Source of the DNA: JAVKBW01 sp040222995
Lineage (GTDB): Bacteria > Pseudomonadota > Alphaproteobacteria > UBA8366 > Aestuariispiraceae
Length of the DNA stretch: 64,000 nt
Direction of reading: 5' to 3'
Assembly (NCBI GenBank): GCA_040222995.1
Contig: JAVKBW010000042.1
Coordinates: 186,001-250,000, forward strand
The notes beneath the pieces were generated by a model. The model searched no databases. It was not told the DNA's origin and saw only the letters and a list, made by a program, of their open reading frames with translations. The stretch's first letter is position 1; the number at the start of each line of letters is the position of its first letter. A program made the position numbers and the translations under genes. Below, piece by piece: positions 25,730 through 33,926 of the stretch.

Positions 25730-26776
25730 ATGAATCCAGCAAAAGCCTTCGCACACCTCTTTTCGCCACTCGGCGGCGATGACGGAGACAACTACCGCTC
25801 TCCCGGGCAGATATCCTTTCTTCGCGCCCCGTTTGTGTCGCTCGACGGCGACGAGCTTGCGAATGCCGACGCGCCCTATGTCTTTATCGGGGTTCCGTTC
25901 GATGAGGGGAATGTCGGCAAACCCGGCTGCGAGGACGGCCCCCGGGAGTTTCGGGTCGCGTCGCTGGACTACTTCCCCTACTGGTTCGAATTCAATGTCG
26001 ATCTGCATGGTTCCGCGGTCGATTCCGGCGATGTTTCCATGCCGCGGGTCAGCCCTGACGTGGCGCGAGAGAGAATATACTCCGCCGTCCGCAAGGCCCT
26101 GGCCGCAGGCAAGATACCGATCATCTGTGGCGGCGACCGGTCTGTTTCCATTCCCGCAACAAAGGCGCTGTCGGACCATTTGGGCGCCGGCAAGAAAATG
26201 GGCTACATGCATCTCGGGGCGCATCTGGACATGGCCGATACCTGGGCGGGCGAAAGCAATGTCAGCACCTGCACCATGGCGCGCATTACCGAGCTGGAAA
26301 ATCTGAGCATGGACAATGTGGCGCATATCGGCGCCCGGAATTCCTTCAACCCCAAGGATCATGTCGACCTTGCTCGAAGCCGTGGAATGCGATTCCACCC
26401 GATGTTCGAAGTTCTCGAAAGAGGCGTGGATGCGGTGATGGACGAGGCAACCGCCCGGGTTTGGGATAATACGGACGGGCAGTATCTGAGCTTCAACTTC
26501 AATGTCATGGATTCCTCATCTGCACCCGGTGTTACGGCAACGGAACCGGGCGGACTGGAATCACGGGAAATCATGCGGGTCGCAAAGAAAATCAGCGACC
26601 GGGGCGGCGTCAGCGTTATCGATGTAACAGAGCTGTGCCCGATGTTTGATGTCAGCGGTTCGACATCCCGGATGGCCGTTTGCGTTGTGCTGCGGATCAT
26701 GGCCGGCCTCGCGCTGCTGCGTGGGGAAACGCTCGATGAATCGCTTCGCCGGCCCGGCTGGAAGTTCAAGGACTAA
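25730..26776 (+). CDS. ureohydrolase-family non-catalytic (beta) subunit
   Basis: A 348-residue paralogue of the preceding enzyme with an intact fold but a dismantled metal site. GGDHS has become GGDRS (R137), the first Asp of DxHxD is Gly (G163 in LGAHLDMAD, with H165 and D167 kept), and both Asp of the C-terminal DxD are Asn (N256 and N258 in LSFNFNVMD). It cannot hold two nickel ions, so it is expected to be structural or regulatory. Experimentally described metformin/dimethylguanidine hydrolases pair an active alpha with exactly such an inactive beta subunit. The reading frame is clean, so this is not a pseudogene. Confidence 0.82.
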   Translation: MNPAKAFAHLFSPLGGDDGDNYRSPGQISFLRAPFVSLDGDELANADAPYVFIGVPFDEGNVGKPGCEDGPREFRVASLDYFPYWFEFNVDLHGSAVDSGDVSMPRVSPDVARERIYSAVRKALAAGKIPIICGGDRSVSIPATKALSDHLGAGKKMGYMHLGAHLDMADTWAGESNVSTCTMARITELENLSMDNVAHIGARNSFNPKDHVDLARSRGMRFHPMFEVLERGVDAVMDEATARVWDNTDGQYLSFNFNVMDSSSAPGVTATEPGGLESREIMRVAKKISDRGGVSVIDVTELCPMFDVSGSTSRMAVCVVLRIMAGLALLRGETLDESLRRPGWKFKD

Positions 26777-26881
26777 CGACAGAAAGACGCCTAGGATCAC
26801 GACAACAGAGATGCTTCAGAATGCATCCACAATCCAAAGAAAAGGGAAAAAACTTCAACAAGACAGAATAGGGAGAACGTT

Positions 26882-27973
26882 ATGGGCATTATCAGAAATT
26901 CAGTAAGACGCAAAGTAAGCAGGCGATCATTTGTTGCAGGCGCCGCCGGATTGGCCGCGGCCGGCGCGCTGTTGCCGAAGACCGGCCGTGCCGCCGGCGA
27001 GCTTAATGTTCTTGCATGGTGCGATCATGCGGACGAGAAACTGCTCACCCCTTTCGAGGCCGCACATAATGTAAAGGTCAACGTAAAAACATACGAAGGT
27101 ACCGGAACCGGGCTGTCCATCATTGAGCAATCGTCAGCCGGAGACTGGGACGTTCTGATGATCGACGCCCCTGATACGCCGATGATTGCGGAGATGGGGA
27201 TCTTTGCCCCGATGGATGAAAGCCAGCTTCCGCTGGGCGATCTATATTCGCCGCTGACCTCCGCGGCATTCAACCATGTCGATGGCGTTCGGTATGCCGT
27301 GCCCGAAAAATTCGGATATTACGGTGTCGCCTACAACAAGCAGAATGTCGATCCGGCGGATATGCGGTCCGCCAGCGTCATGTGGAACCCGAAGTACAAG
27401 GGCCGGGTAGCCGTTTACGATTACTATTTTCCGTCAATGCAGCTCATCGCCATATCGATGGGTATCCAGCCGGACAACATCACCATGGACGATCTTCCGG
27501 CCATTCGGGAAAAGCTTCTTGAAATGAAGCCGAACGTCAAAATGGTCGGTGACATTGTCAGCGTTCAGAACGCACTCGTTAACGGCGATGTGGATATCAT
27601 TATCAACGGTGCGGAATTCACTGTTTCCAATCTGATGCCGAGCATGCCGCACCTCGACTGGACCATCTTCGATGAAGGCGGGCTGATGTGGATTCAGGGC
27701 ATCGGTGTATTCGAGGATTCCGGTCAGAAAGACCTGGCCTTCGAGTTCATCAAGTACATTCTGAGTCCTGAAGGTCAGGGCGCTCTGGCGACTTCCGAAT
27801 GCTACTGGGCGATGCCGACCAACGGCAAAGCTGTCCTTAGCGACGCCGAAAAAAGCATCCTGCGCTGGGATGAACAGGAAGCTTTCATGAAGCGGTCGGT
27901 TCCTTCCACCATCAGCCGCGCCGATATCGATTCCGAGATGCTCGACATCTGGACCGAGTTCCTGCAGGCCTGA
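26882..27973 (+). CDS. ABC importer substrate-binding protein, spermidine/putrescine (PotD/PotF) type
   Basis: A 363-residue periplasmic binding protein. It has a twin-arginine-like signal (SRRSFVAGAAGLAAAGALL) cleaved near GRAAG, then the family-1-type fold with LNVLAWCDHADEKLLTPFE at the mature start and a C-terminal YWAMPTNGKAVL block. ATG 26882 follows AGGGAGAACGTT. It is the first gene of the transporter part, 105 bases after the beta subunit, and a stem-loop separates it from the permeases. The ligand is probably a cationic guanidino compound or polyamine (inference). Confidence 0.88.
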   Translation: MGIIRNSVRRKVSRRSFVAGAAGLAAAGALLPKTGRAAGELNVLAWCDHADEKLLTPFEAAHNVKVNVKTYEGTGTGLSIIEQSSAGDWDVLMIDAPDTPMIAEMGIFAPMDESQLPLGDLYSPLTSAAFNHVDGVRYAVPEKFGYYGVAYNKQNVDPADMRSASVMWNPKYKGRVAVYDYYFPSMQLIAISMGIQPDNITMDDLPAIREKLLEMKPNVKMVGDIVSVQNALVNGDVDIIINGAEFTVSNLMPSMPHLDWTIFDEGGLMWIQGIGVFEDSGQKDLAFEFIKYILSPEGQGALATSECYWAMPTNGKAVLSDAEKSILRWDEQEAFMKRSVPSTISRADIDSEMLDIWTEFLQA

Positions 27974-27993
27974 GTTGAACGACTTACGACGCC

Positions 27994-28046
27994 CTGCTCC
28001 CGCAAACCGCATGTAGCGGTATTGCCGGGAGCAGTGGCGGATTTTT
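27994..28046 (+). terminator. intercistronic stem-loop between binding protein and permease
   Basis: CTGCTCCC...GGGAGCAG with further GCAA/TTGC and ACCGC/GCGGT pairs makes a long imperfect stem, followed 7 bases later by TTTTT. Such hairpins often protect the binding-protein mRNA and cause partial termination, giving more binding protein than permease. Confidence 0.6.
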
Positions 28047-28091
28047 CTGGTATAGTACCGATTAGCCGTTTTAAGGTAAGAGGTTGCTGTA

Positions 28092-28964
28092 ATGGGTTCA
28101 ATCACAAAGCCGTTGCGCCGGCGGCCTGTCTTTGACCTAAGCCGTTGGTCCGTTCACCCGGCATTGATTTTTACGTGCCTGTTTTTCCTGCTTCCGCTGG
28201 CAGTGATGGTGGTTGTCAGTTTCTGGCAGCGTCTTTACGGCAAGCTGACCGCGACCTGGTCTTTTGCGAATTATATAAAATTCTTCAGTAAGGAATACCT
28301 TACTGACGCCCTTATCAATTCAATCGAGGTCACGCTGCTGACAACGCTTATCAGCATTCTGCTGGCCTATCCTTTAGCCTATATTCTTGCCTACAGGGTT
28401 CCGGTTCGGTGGCAGCGCTTCATCCTGTTCCTGACGGTTTTACCATTCTGGACGGCCTATGTCGTTCGGTCTTACAGCTGGCTTCTGGTGATTTCCGAAA
28501 AGGGAATCATCAATGTCTCTCTATTGAGTCTCGGGATAATCGATCAGCCCCTGGAGATGTCCTATAACCGCGGCGCAACGGTTCTCGGCTTCGTTCATTT
28601 CTTCACCATGCTGCTGACCCTGACAATCTACGCCAATCTTGTGCAGATCAAGCCGTCCTACCGAAAAGCCGCCGCCGATCTCGGCGCCAGTCCTTTCATG
28701 GTGTTTCTCAGAATTACATTGCCGCTCAGCATTCCGGGGGTCGCCGTTGGCGCGTTCATAACATTCGTTATCTGCATCGGAGACTACATTACGCCGCAGA
28801 TCCTCGGTGGCGGAACGGAAGTGCTGATACCGCAGGCGATCATGCTTCAGGTTTCCCGCTCCGCCAATTTCCCCATGGCATCCGTTATGAGCATCACACT
28901 GATGATTGTGGTTGTCGCGGTCTATTTCCTGACGGCCAAACATATGAAGATGGAGCGCGTCTAG
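28092..28964 (+). CDS. ABC importer permease, PotB type
   Basis: A 290-residue inner-membrane protein with about six helices, the first at residues 19-41. The cytoplasmic EAA loop that docks on the ATPase is AAADLGASPFMVFLRITLPLS (about 195-215). It starts 46 bases after the stem-loop and ends immediately before the second permease. It belongs to the spermidine/putrescine importer family. Confidence 0.9.
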   Translation: MGSITKPLRRRPVFDLSRWSVHPALIFTCLFFLLPLAVMVVVSFWQRLYGKLTATWSFANYIKFFSKEYLTDALINSIEVTLLTTLISILLAYPLAYILAYRVPVRWQRFILFLTVLPFWTAYVVRSYSWLLVISEKGIINVSLLSLGIIDQPLEMSYNRGATVLGFVHFFTMLLTLTIYANLVQIKPSYRKAAADLGASPFMVFLRITLPLSIPGVAVGAFITFVICIGDYITPQILGGGTEVLIPQAIMLQVSRSANFPMASVMSITLMIVVVAVYFLTAKHMKMERV

Positions 28965-29756
28965 ATGATGAGATGGCTCAGCAACGCGCCCGCGATCGCC
29001 TATCTGTGCGTTGCGCTTTGCTTCATTTATCTTCCTGTCGTGGTTCTTGTGTTGTTTTCCTTTCAGGATGGATTGCTTCCGGTACCCCCGTTCAATGGGC
29101 CAAGCCTGCAGTGGTACGAAAAAATGTTCGCCAACGACCGGTTGATCGAATCGCTGTTGAACTCTGTCATCGTCGCTGTCCTGTCATCTCTGGTAACGAC
29201 AGTTCTCGGTTTTCTGGCAGCCTATGGAATGGGCCGCCGCAAAACTTTGTTTGCCGGCGGCATCCGGTTCATCCTGATGGCGCCGCTGACTGTTTCCTAT
29301 CTGATCATCGCCATCGGCCTGTTGATCACACTGAACATGCTTGGCATTTCAAAATCGCTTTTAGCCGTAGGCATCGGTCATGTTGTGATCAATCTGCCGC
29401 TCTGTTTTGCGATCATATACTCGCAGTTTGGCGACCATTTGCGAAACATTGACTGGGCAGCCCGTGATCTGGGAGCGGGCGATTTCGATACGCTGTTTCG
29501 TATCATCGCCCCAATCATGAAACCCGCCCTGTTCGCATCTTTCTGTCTGTCGGCGACCCTGTCCTGGGATGAGTTCATCATTGCATTCCTGCTTAGCCGT
29601 TTCGATGTGACCCTGCCTGTTATTATTTTCGAGATGTTGCGCGCCGGCCTGACACCCGAAGTCAATGCCGCCGGCACGCTGGTCTTCGCAATTTCAATGT
29701 TTACCGTCGGCATCGCGGCATTCGTAGTGCTGGTAAATCAGGGAAAGAAAAAATGA
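28965..29756 (+). CDS. ABC importer permease, PotC type
   Basis: A 263-residue permease with about six helices. The EAA loop is AARDLGAGDFDTLFRIIAPIM (about 165-185), and the conserved LSWDEFIIAFLL block follows. It starts with no gap after the first permease and overlaps the ATPase start by four bases, so all three are translationally coupled. Confidence 0.9.
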   Translation: MMRWLSNAPAIAYLCVALCFIYLPVVVLVLFSFQDGLLPVPPFNGPSLQWYEKMFANDRLIESLLNSVIVAVLSSLVTTVLGFLAAYGMGRRKTLFAGGIRFILMAPLTVSYLIIAIGLLITLNMLGISKSLLAVGIGHVVINLPLCFAIIYSQFGDHLRNIDWAARDLGAGDFDTLFRIIAPIMKPALFASFCLSATLSWDEFIIAFLLSRFDVTLPVIIFEMLRAGLTPEVNAAGTLVFAISMFTVGIAAFVVLVNQGKKK

Positions 29757-30823
29757 GCGATATCCTGGTTGAGCTGAAAAATGTGTCCAAACAATACGGG
29801 CCCGTTGTTGCGGTAGACAATATTAACCTCACTGTTGAGCGTGGAGAATTTCTGGTTCTTCTCGGGCCATCCGGCAGCGGCAAGACGACAATCCTTTCCA
29901 TGATGGGAGGATTTACCGCTCCCACCAGCGGACAGTTGATAATCGACTCGCAGGATGTGACCGATGTTCCGCCCGCACAACGTCCCACAGTTACAGTGTT
30001 TCAGGATTATGCGCTGTTTCCGCACATGTCGGTCAAGGAGAATGTCTCCTTTGGCCTTGCGATGAAAAAAGTACCGAAAGCCGCCCGGGCCGAACGCACA
30101 AGCGAAGCATTGGCGATTGTCGGCCTTGAAGGATTTGGAGACCGGGGCGTGCATCAGCTTTCTGGCGGGCAGAGGCAGCGGGTTGCCCTGGCGCGCGCCA
30201 TAGCCGTCGAGCCGGCCGTGCTGTTACTGGACGAGCCTCTTGGCGCCCTGGATCTTAAAATCCGGCGGCAGATGCAGGAGGAGCTTGTACACCTGCAGAA
30301 AAACCTCAATGCAACCTTCGTCCACGTGACCCATGACCAGGAAGAAGCAATGAGCATTGCCGATAACATTGCCCTCATCAACAATGGACGAATTGAGGAT
30401 TACGGACCGCCGGACAGGGTGTATCTAAGACCCTCAACCCTGTTTGCGGCGCGGTTTATGGGTGACAGTAATGTGATTGAAGGCAGGATATCCGCGGCAG
30501 AAGGGCCGAGTGTCGTTATCGAAACCCCACTCGGGCCGATGACTCTTGCCGGGCAGCTCAAGAACAATCCGGATATCCATGTCTCCCTTCGGCCCGAACA
30601 GATCAGGATCGGAGAAAGTCAGGGCGAGGATGTGGTGAACCTTGGCGAAGTAAATATAAGGGAAGTCGTGTTTCAGGGAACGCACCGGCTTTGTCACGCC
30701 AACAGCACCGGAAAATCAGGGGTTGAATTACTCTTGAGATTACCACAAGAACATATCGTCAGGGCCGGTGACGTTTTGCCGGTTCACGCTAGGGCCTCCG
30801 ACGCAGTTATCCTTTCAGAATAA
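29753..30823 (+). CDS. ABC importer ATPase, PotA type
   Basis: 356 residues. The nucleotide-binding domain has Walker A GPSGSGKTTIL, signature LSGGQRQRVALARAI and Walker B AVLLLDEPLGALD, followed by the switch His in FVHVTHDQEEAMS. The C-terminal TOBE domain (about 240-356) is typical of polyamine-type importers. It overlaps the second permease by four bases. Confidence 0.92.
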   Translation: MSDILVELKNVSKQYGPVVAVDNINLTVERGEFLVLLGPSGSGKTTILSMMGGFTAPTSGQLIIDSQDVTDVPPAQRPTVTVFQDYALFPHMSVKENVSFGLAMKKVPKAARAERTSEALAIVGLEGFGDRGVHQLSGGQRQRVALARAIAVEPAVLLLDEPLGALDLKIRRQMQEELVHLQKNLNATFVHVTHDQEEAMSIADNIALINNGRIEDYGPPDRVYLRPSTLFAARFMGDSNVIEGRISAAEGPSVVIETPLGPMTLAGQLKNNPDIHVSLRPEQIRIGESQGEDVVNLGEVNIREVVFQGTHRLCHANSTGKSGVELLLRLPQEHIVRAGDVLPVHARASDAVILSE

Positions 30824-30835
30824 ATTTAGTATATC

Positions 30836-31477
30836 ATGGCAAAAAAGGTTCAGAAAAAGCAAAGCCCCAAGGGGCAGGAACGCTCTGAGAGTCTGATGGC
30901 GGCTGCCATAGATCTTTTTATGGAGCGCGATTATGCTTCCGTTACGATTCAGGATATTACCCAGCGGGCTGGGGTAACCCACTCACTTGTGTACTATCAT
31001 TTCAAGAACAAGGAGGAACTGTTCAGCCTGGCCGTAACCAACCTGATCGAAACAACGATCAAGAGCTATCAGGTATCCAGGAAGGATCACCATGACCCGG
31101 TCGAGCTGATCGAAGACTGGTTTGAAAACAATATCCGGCTGGCCAGCGACCTTCGCAAACTCGTGAAATTCATGTTCGATTATTCTGCGACGCGGGAGGA
31201 TACGCCGTCGGTCAAGCAGGCGATAACCAAGTTCTACGAAGAAGAACACAAGATTTTGGCATCAAATGTAGCGCTTGGTGTCGCTAATGGATGCTTTTCC
31301 GATGTCGATCCCGAACGGGTTGCAACGTTTGTTTCTACTTATATTGATGGAATTTTTTACGATTCCTTCGTCCACAATCATGAGAACATCGAACCTGCGA
31401 TGAAAGACCTGAAATGGGTATTGTGGACCATACTTGGATATAGTGGCAAAGCCGATTCAAGCATTAAGACATCATAA
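30836..31477 (+). CDS. TetR-family transcriptional regulator
   Basis: 213 residues with a lysine-rich start and the TetR N-terminal DNA-binding domain (about 20-66: VTIQDITQRAGVTHSLVYYHFKNKEELF). The helical C-terminal ligand domain is not assigned to a subgroup. It starts 12 bases after the ATPase gene and is the last gene of the island operon, so it probably controls the whole locus through the palindrome before hypB (inference). Confidence 0.88.
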   Translation: MAKKVQKKQSPKGQERSESLMAAAIDLFMERDYASVTIQDITQRAGVTHSLVYYHFKNKEELFSLAVTNLIETTIKSYQVSRKDHHDPVELIEDWFENNIRLASDLRKLVKFMFDYSATREDTPSVKQAITKFYEEEHKILASNVALGVANGCFSDVDPERVATFVSTYIDGIFYDSFVHNHENIEPAMKDLKWVLWTILGYSGKADSSIKTS

Positions 31478-31577
31478 GTATTGATTATGTGCTTGTAAAA
31501 GCCTGCCGTAGTTCCTTGGTTTCCACAGTATAGAAGTTGATATGCTTTTAAGAAGGAAATTCGCAGCTCAGACATAT

Positions 31578-31594
31578 GTGCCCAAAATGTGCCC
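31578..31594 (-). repeat. GGGCAC-N5-GGGCAC, right island edge (inverted)
   Basis: Plus strand GTGCCC-AAAAT-GTGCCC is the reverse complement of the module at 22576-22592 with the same 11-base period. It lies about 100 bases after the TetR gene in AT-rich sequence. Confidence 0.5.
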
Positions 31595-31696
31595 ACCCAA
31601 ATCAACGTTATTCTGTTTTCTGCGGTTTTATCCGGCTTACCGTTGCGACAACGCCAGGACAATGTTTTGATACTACGAGATTTTTATTAGGCTAGC

Positions 31697-31980
31697 CCTG
31701 TCTCCGAAAACAGGGGGCACCGCTTTGACACCATGCCTAGCGAGACGTCAGGCGAGCTTGTCGGTTGCCGCTCTACCGAGGGGCAAGTCCCCGGCGGCAA
31801 AGAAATCCAGCCGGGCGCGCCAACGCCAATTAGCCCGTGCCGACTGGGCCGCTAGCGTAAACATCCAAGGTCGGGAAACCTGTTCCAGATCACCTGGAAA
31901 AGCACGAGCGTATGACGGCGAGTAGCCCAACCCGCCAGGCGGGCTCGGTATCTGTGTCATTCAGGCCGGCTTAAACCGCT
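31697..31980. other. GC-rich, hairpin-dense segment; possible structured RNA
   Basis: Several strong stems follow each other: CCCTGT/ACAGGG (from 31697), TTGCCGC/GCGGCAA enclosing GGGG-CAAGT-CCCC (about 31763-31800), CGGGC/GCCCG, CCAG/CTGG and CCCGCC/GGCGGG (about 31932). Open frames exist on both strands (31725-31925 plus, 31748-31960 minus), but neither has a convincing ribosome-binding site or family. I checked by eye for tmRNA, RNase P, SRP and 6S landmarks and found none. The right att-like site lies inside it. Identity unknown. Confidence 0.3.
31804..31823 (+). repeat. putative attR: partial repeat of tRNA-Arg 3' end
   Basis: 20 bases matching the last bases of the tRNA-Arg gene and its flank (22509-22528) at 18 positions, including an uninterrupted CGGGCGCGCCAA. 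This is what integration into the tRNA 3' end would leave at the far boundary. Confidence 0.45.
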
Positions 31981-31998
31981 GCCGTTATCCGATCCGGC

Positions 31999-32047
31999 CA
32001 AAAACAAGCCCGGCCGATTGTCGGACCCGCCGACAGTCGAACCGGGC
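31999..32047 (-). terminator. rho-independent terminator of the hydroxylase gene
   Basis: On the minus strand a long stem (GCCCGG/CCGGGC outer, TGTCGG/CCGACA inner) is followed by CTTGTTTTTGG. It lies 41 bases beyond the stop of the sterol-desaturase-family gene. Confidence 0.75.
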
Positions 32048-32087
32048 CAGTTGGCTCACTCAGCGGTAATCTGGTAATAGACGCGCC

Positions 32088-32891
32088 TCAGGCCGTCGTT
32101 GACGCAGGCGCAGCCCCTTTTTCAGGCTGGATGCCCAACGGGGTGCGCGAGGTTTTGCGCATATCGGTGCGGATGTGCCTGGTGCTGTAGCCGTTGAAGA
32201 TATGACCCAGCAGCCCGCGATCGAGATCGGACGTTCCGAACATCCAGTCGGCAATCGGGAAGGTCAGGTTCATGTTCCGCTCCATCATGATCGACTGGTC
32301 GTGATGCGCGGTATGGTGCCGGCGGATCGTGTTCACGAACGGCATGGTGCGGACGAACCAGTTTTCCTCGACGTGGCAGCAGAAATGCATGAACTCGTAG
32401 GTCATGTACATGCCGGTCGTGGTGCACATGACCAGCCAGCCGACATTCTCGGTGAATATCTGGGCCGCAATCCAGGCGCCGGGTATCGACATCAGGATAA
32501 ACACGACAAGCGCGTAGGGCGGGAAGAACGTTACACGCCAGTCCTTGTGATCGGCAAACCGCATTTCACTGTCGGTAAAGAACTGATGATGCGTCAGCGT
32601 GTGGCGCGAATAGATCGCCCTCATGCCGGGAAACCGCAGCGGCCGGTGCATGACATGGCGGTGCAGGAACCATTCAAAGATGTTGCAGACAAGGAAAATC
32701 ACCGGAATTGTGATCCATTCCAGCGGCTGAACGGCCGAGATGTTCGAAACGTAGATGAACATCGCGGCGATACCGATGACATAGATAATGGCGACATGCA
32801 GCCAGCCATTGTACCAGCCTGCAATTCTGCTGCGATATTCCGACCTGAAATCACGTTGCCGCGTCGACATGGGCGTTGCTTGAAGTTCCAT
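32088..32891 (-). CDS. sterol desaturase / fatty acid hydroxylase family membrane protein
   Basis: 267 residues from ATG 32891, chosen because AAGGAAGGG lies at a good distance; an ATG eight codons upstream has no proper site. It is an integral membrane di-iron enzyme with the eight-His pattern visible as LHRHVMHRP, HTLTHHQF, MHFCCHVEE and RHHTAHHD, with about four membrane helices. The family hydroxylates or desaturates lipids using O2; the substrate is unknown. The promoter region has CTGATATATTA, shared with three other sites in this cluster. Confidence 0.85.
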   Translation of the reverse strand: MELQATPMSTRQRDFRSEYRSRIAGWYNGWLHVAIIYVIGIAAMFIYVSNISAVQPLEWITIPVIFLVCNIFEWFLHRHVMHRPLRFPGMRAIYSRHTLTHHQFFTDSEMRFADHKDWRVTFFPPYALVVFILMSIPGAWIAAQIFTENVGWLVMCTTTGMYMTYEFMHFCCHVEENWFVRTMPFVNTIRRHHTAHHDQSIMMERNMNLTFPIADWMFGTSDLDRGLLGHIFNGYSTRHIRTDMRKTSRTPLGIQPEKGAAPASTTA

Positions 32892-32962
32892 CGTTTCAGA
32901 CCCTTCCTTCTCCATCCTGTCCGGACTGCGCGCTATTTTGTTCGCAGCCTGCTTGATTTCTG

Positions 32963-32985
32963 CTGATATATTACTGATAGATCAG
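32963..32985. promoter_or_regulatory. shared YTGATATATTA motif plus CTGAT-AG-ATCAG palindrome
   Basis: CTGATATATTA at 32963-32973 is followed at once by the palindrome CTGATAGATCAG (32974-32985), about 75 bases upstream of the hydroxylase start. The 11-mer is identical to that upstream of the PanB-like gene. Proposed GntR-type operator. Confidence 0.45.
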
Positions 32986-33020
32986 AAAAGATTCAAGGTT
33001 TTCCTTAAGGCCCGCCGATA

Positions 33021-33905
33021 TCAGCCCTGCTGAATCGCAAAGATCGACGAATAGCCGCCGCTCCAGTCCGGGGGAATCTGATACTGCCCGCCCGTATGGT
33101 GCGCCCATTTTGCCGGCTTGCCGCGAATGATCTCCTGCTCGTAAGCCGAAGCCAGGGCATTGTGCGTGTACGGCATGGCGTCGGCCGCGGAAACGACGTT
33201 CAGCAGCAACGGCCGTCCGACCGGCGACGTGTTCGGCCCCGACCCGTGCACGGTTCTGTAATTGTGAACCGTTATCGAACCGGCCGGTCCGCTGAGCAGT
33301 TCCGCGCTTTCGGTGTCAATACGCGGCAGGTCCTCGTTCTGGATACTGCCGGTCCAGCGTCCGGCGCTGTCGTAGTGGCTGAAAATCTCGCCCTTATGGC
33401 TGCCGGGAATGACGGCGAGCGGCCCCTGTTCCAGCCCGCAATCCTCGAGATACAGCCCGACAGTCATCACTGAATCGTTGGTATGCGGGAAGAACGGCGC
33501 GTCCTGATGCCACTTCACCTCGGTGCCGCCGCGCGCCCATTTGAAGTTCAGTTTCGACTGATAGAATTTGACGTCCGGACCCAGCAGATCCTCGAACAGG
33601 TCGCCGATGGGTGAGTCGTTCAGGAAGGTCCAGAATTCCCTGTCGACATCGCAGGGGCTTGAAACGCGCCGCAGGCGCGGATCGTCCGATGTATGACCCG
33701 TTTCAAGATCGAAGACCGCATCGGATTCGGTATAGGGGCGGCTCTGTTCGATCAGCTTGTCCGTCGCCTCGCGAAGCCGCGACAGCCAGTCACCGCCGAT
33801 ATAGCGTTCCGCCAGCAGATATCCCTTGTCGAAATACGAAATGCGATCGCGGTCCGACAGGACTTTCGCCGGGTTTTCCAGGATGGATTCAGGTGTCATT
33901 TGCAC
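33021..33905 (-). CDS. phytanoyl-CoA dioxygenase (PhyH) family protein
   Basis: A 294-residue Fe(II)/2-oxoglutarate-dependent oxygenase. The iron-binding HxD is WHQDAPFFPHT, the distal His is in VHNYRTVHGSGPN, and the 2OG-binding Arg is in GRPLLLNV. It follows the TRAP permease gene by 21 bases on the same strand, so it probably acts on the imported compound. PhyH members hydroxylate very different small molecules, so no substrate is assigned. Confidence 0.85.
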   Translation of the reverse strand: MQMTPESILENPAKVLSDRDRISYFDKGYLLAERYIGGDWLSRLREATDKLIEQSRPYTESDAVFDLETGHTSDDPRLRRVSSPCDVDREFWTFLNDSPIGDLFEDLLGPDVKFYQSKLNFKWARGGTEVKWHQDAPFFPHTNDSVMTVGLYLEDCGLEQGPLAVIPGSHKGEIFSHYDSAGRWTGSIQNEDLPRIDTESAELLSGPAGSITVHNYRTVHGSGPNTSPVGRPLLLNVVSAADAMPYTHNALASAYEQEIIRGKPAKWAHHTGGQYQIPPDWSGGYSSIFAIQQG

Positions 33906-33926
33906 TACCCCCGAGGCTAGCTTTCT

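Noticed and set aside
25730..26776. Treating the beta ureohydrolase as a pseudogene
   Set aside because: The frame is uninterrupted, fold motifs are kept, and the substitutions are confined to metal ligands, which fits a selected non-catalytic subunit.
31725..31960. Small proteins on either strand of the hairpin-dense segment
   Set aside because: Both frames overlap strong stems, lack ribosome-binding sites and show Arg/Ala/Ser-rich composition expected from GC-rich non-coding DNA.
31697..31980. tmRNA, RNase P RNA, SRP RNA or 6S RNA
   Set aside because: The GGGGGCACC start and stems were suggestive, but no tag reading frame ending in Ala-Ala, no GAGGAAAGTCC-type core and no SRP loop were found.
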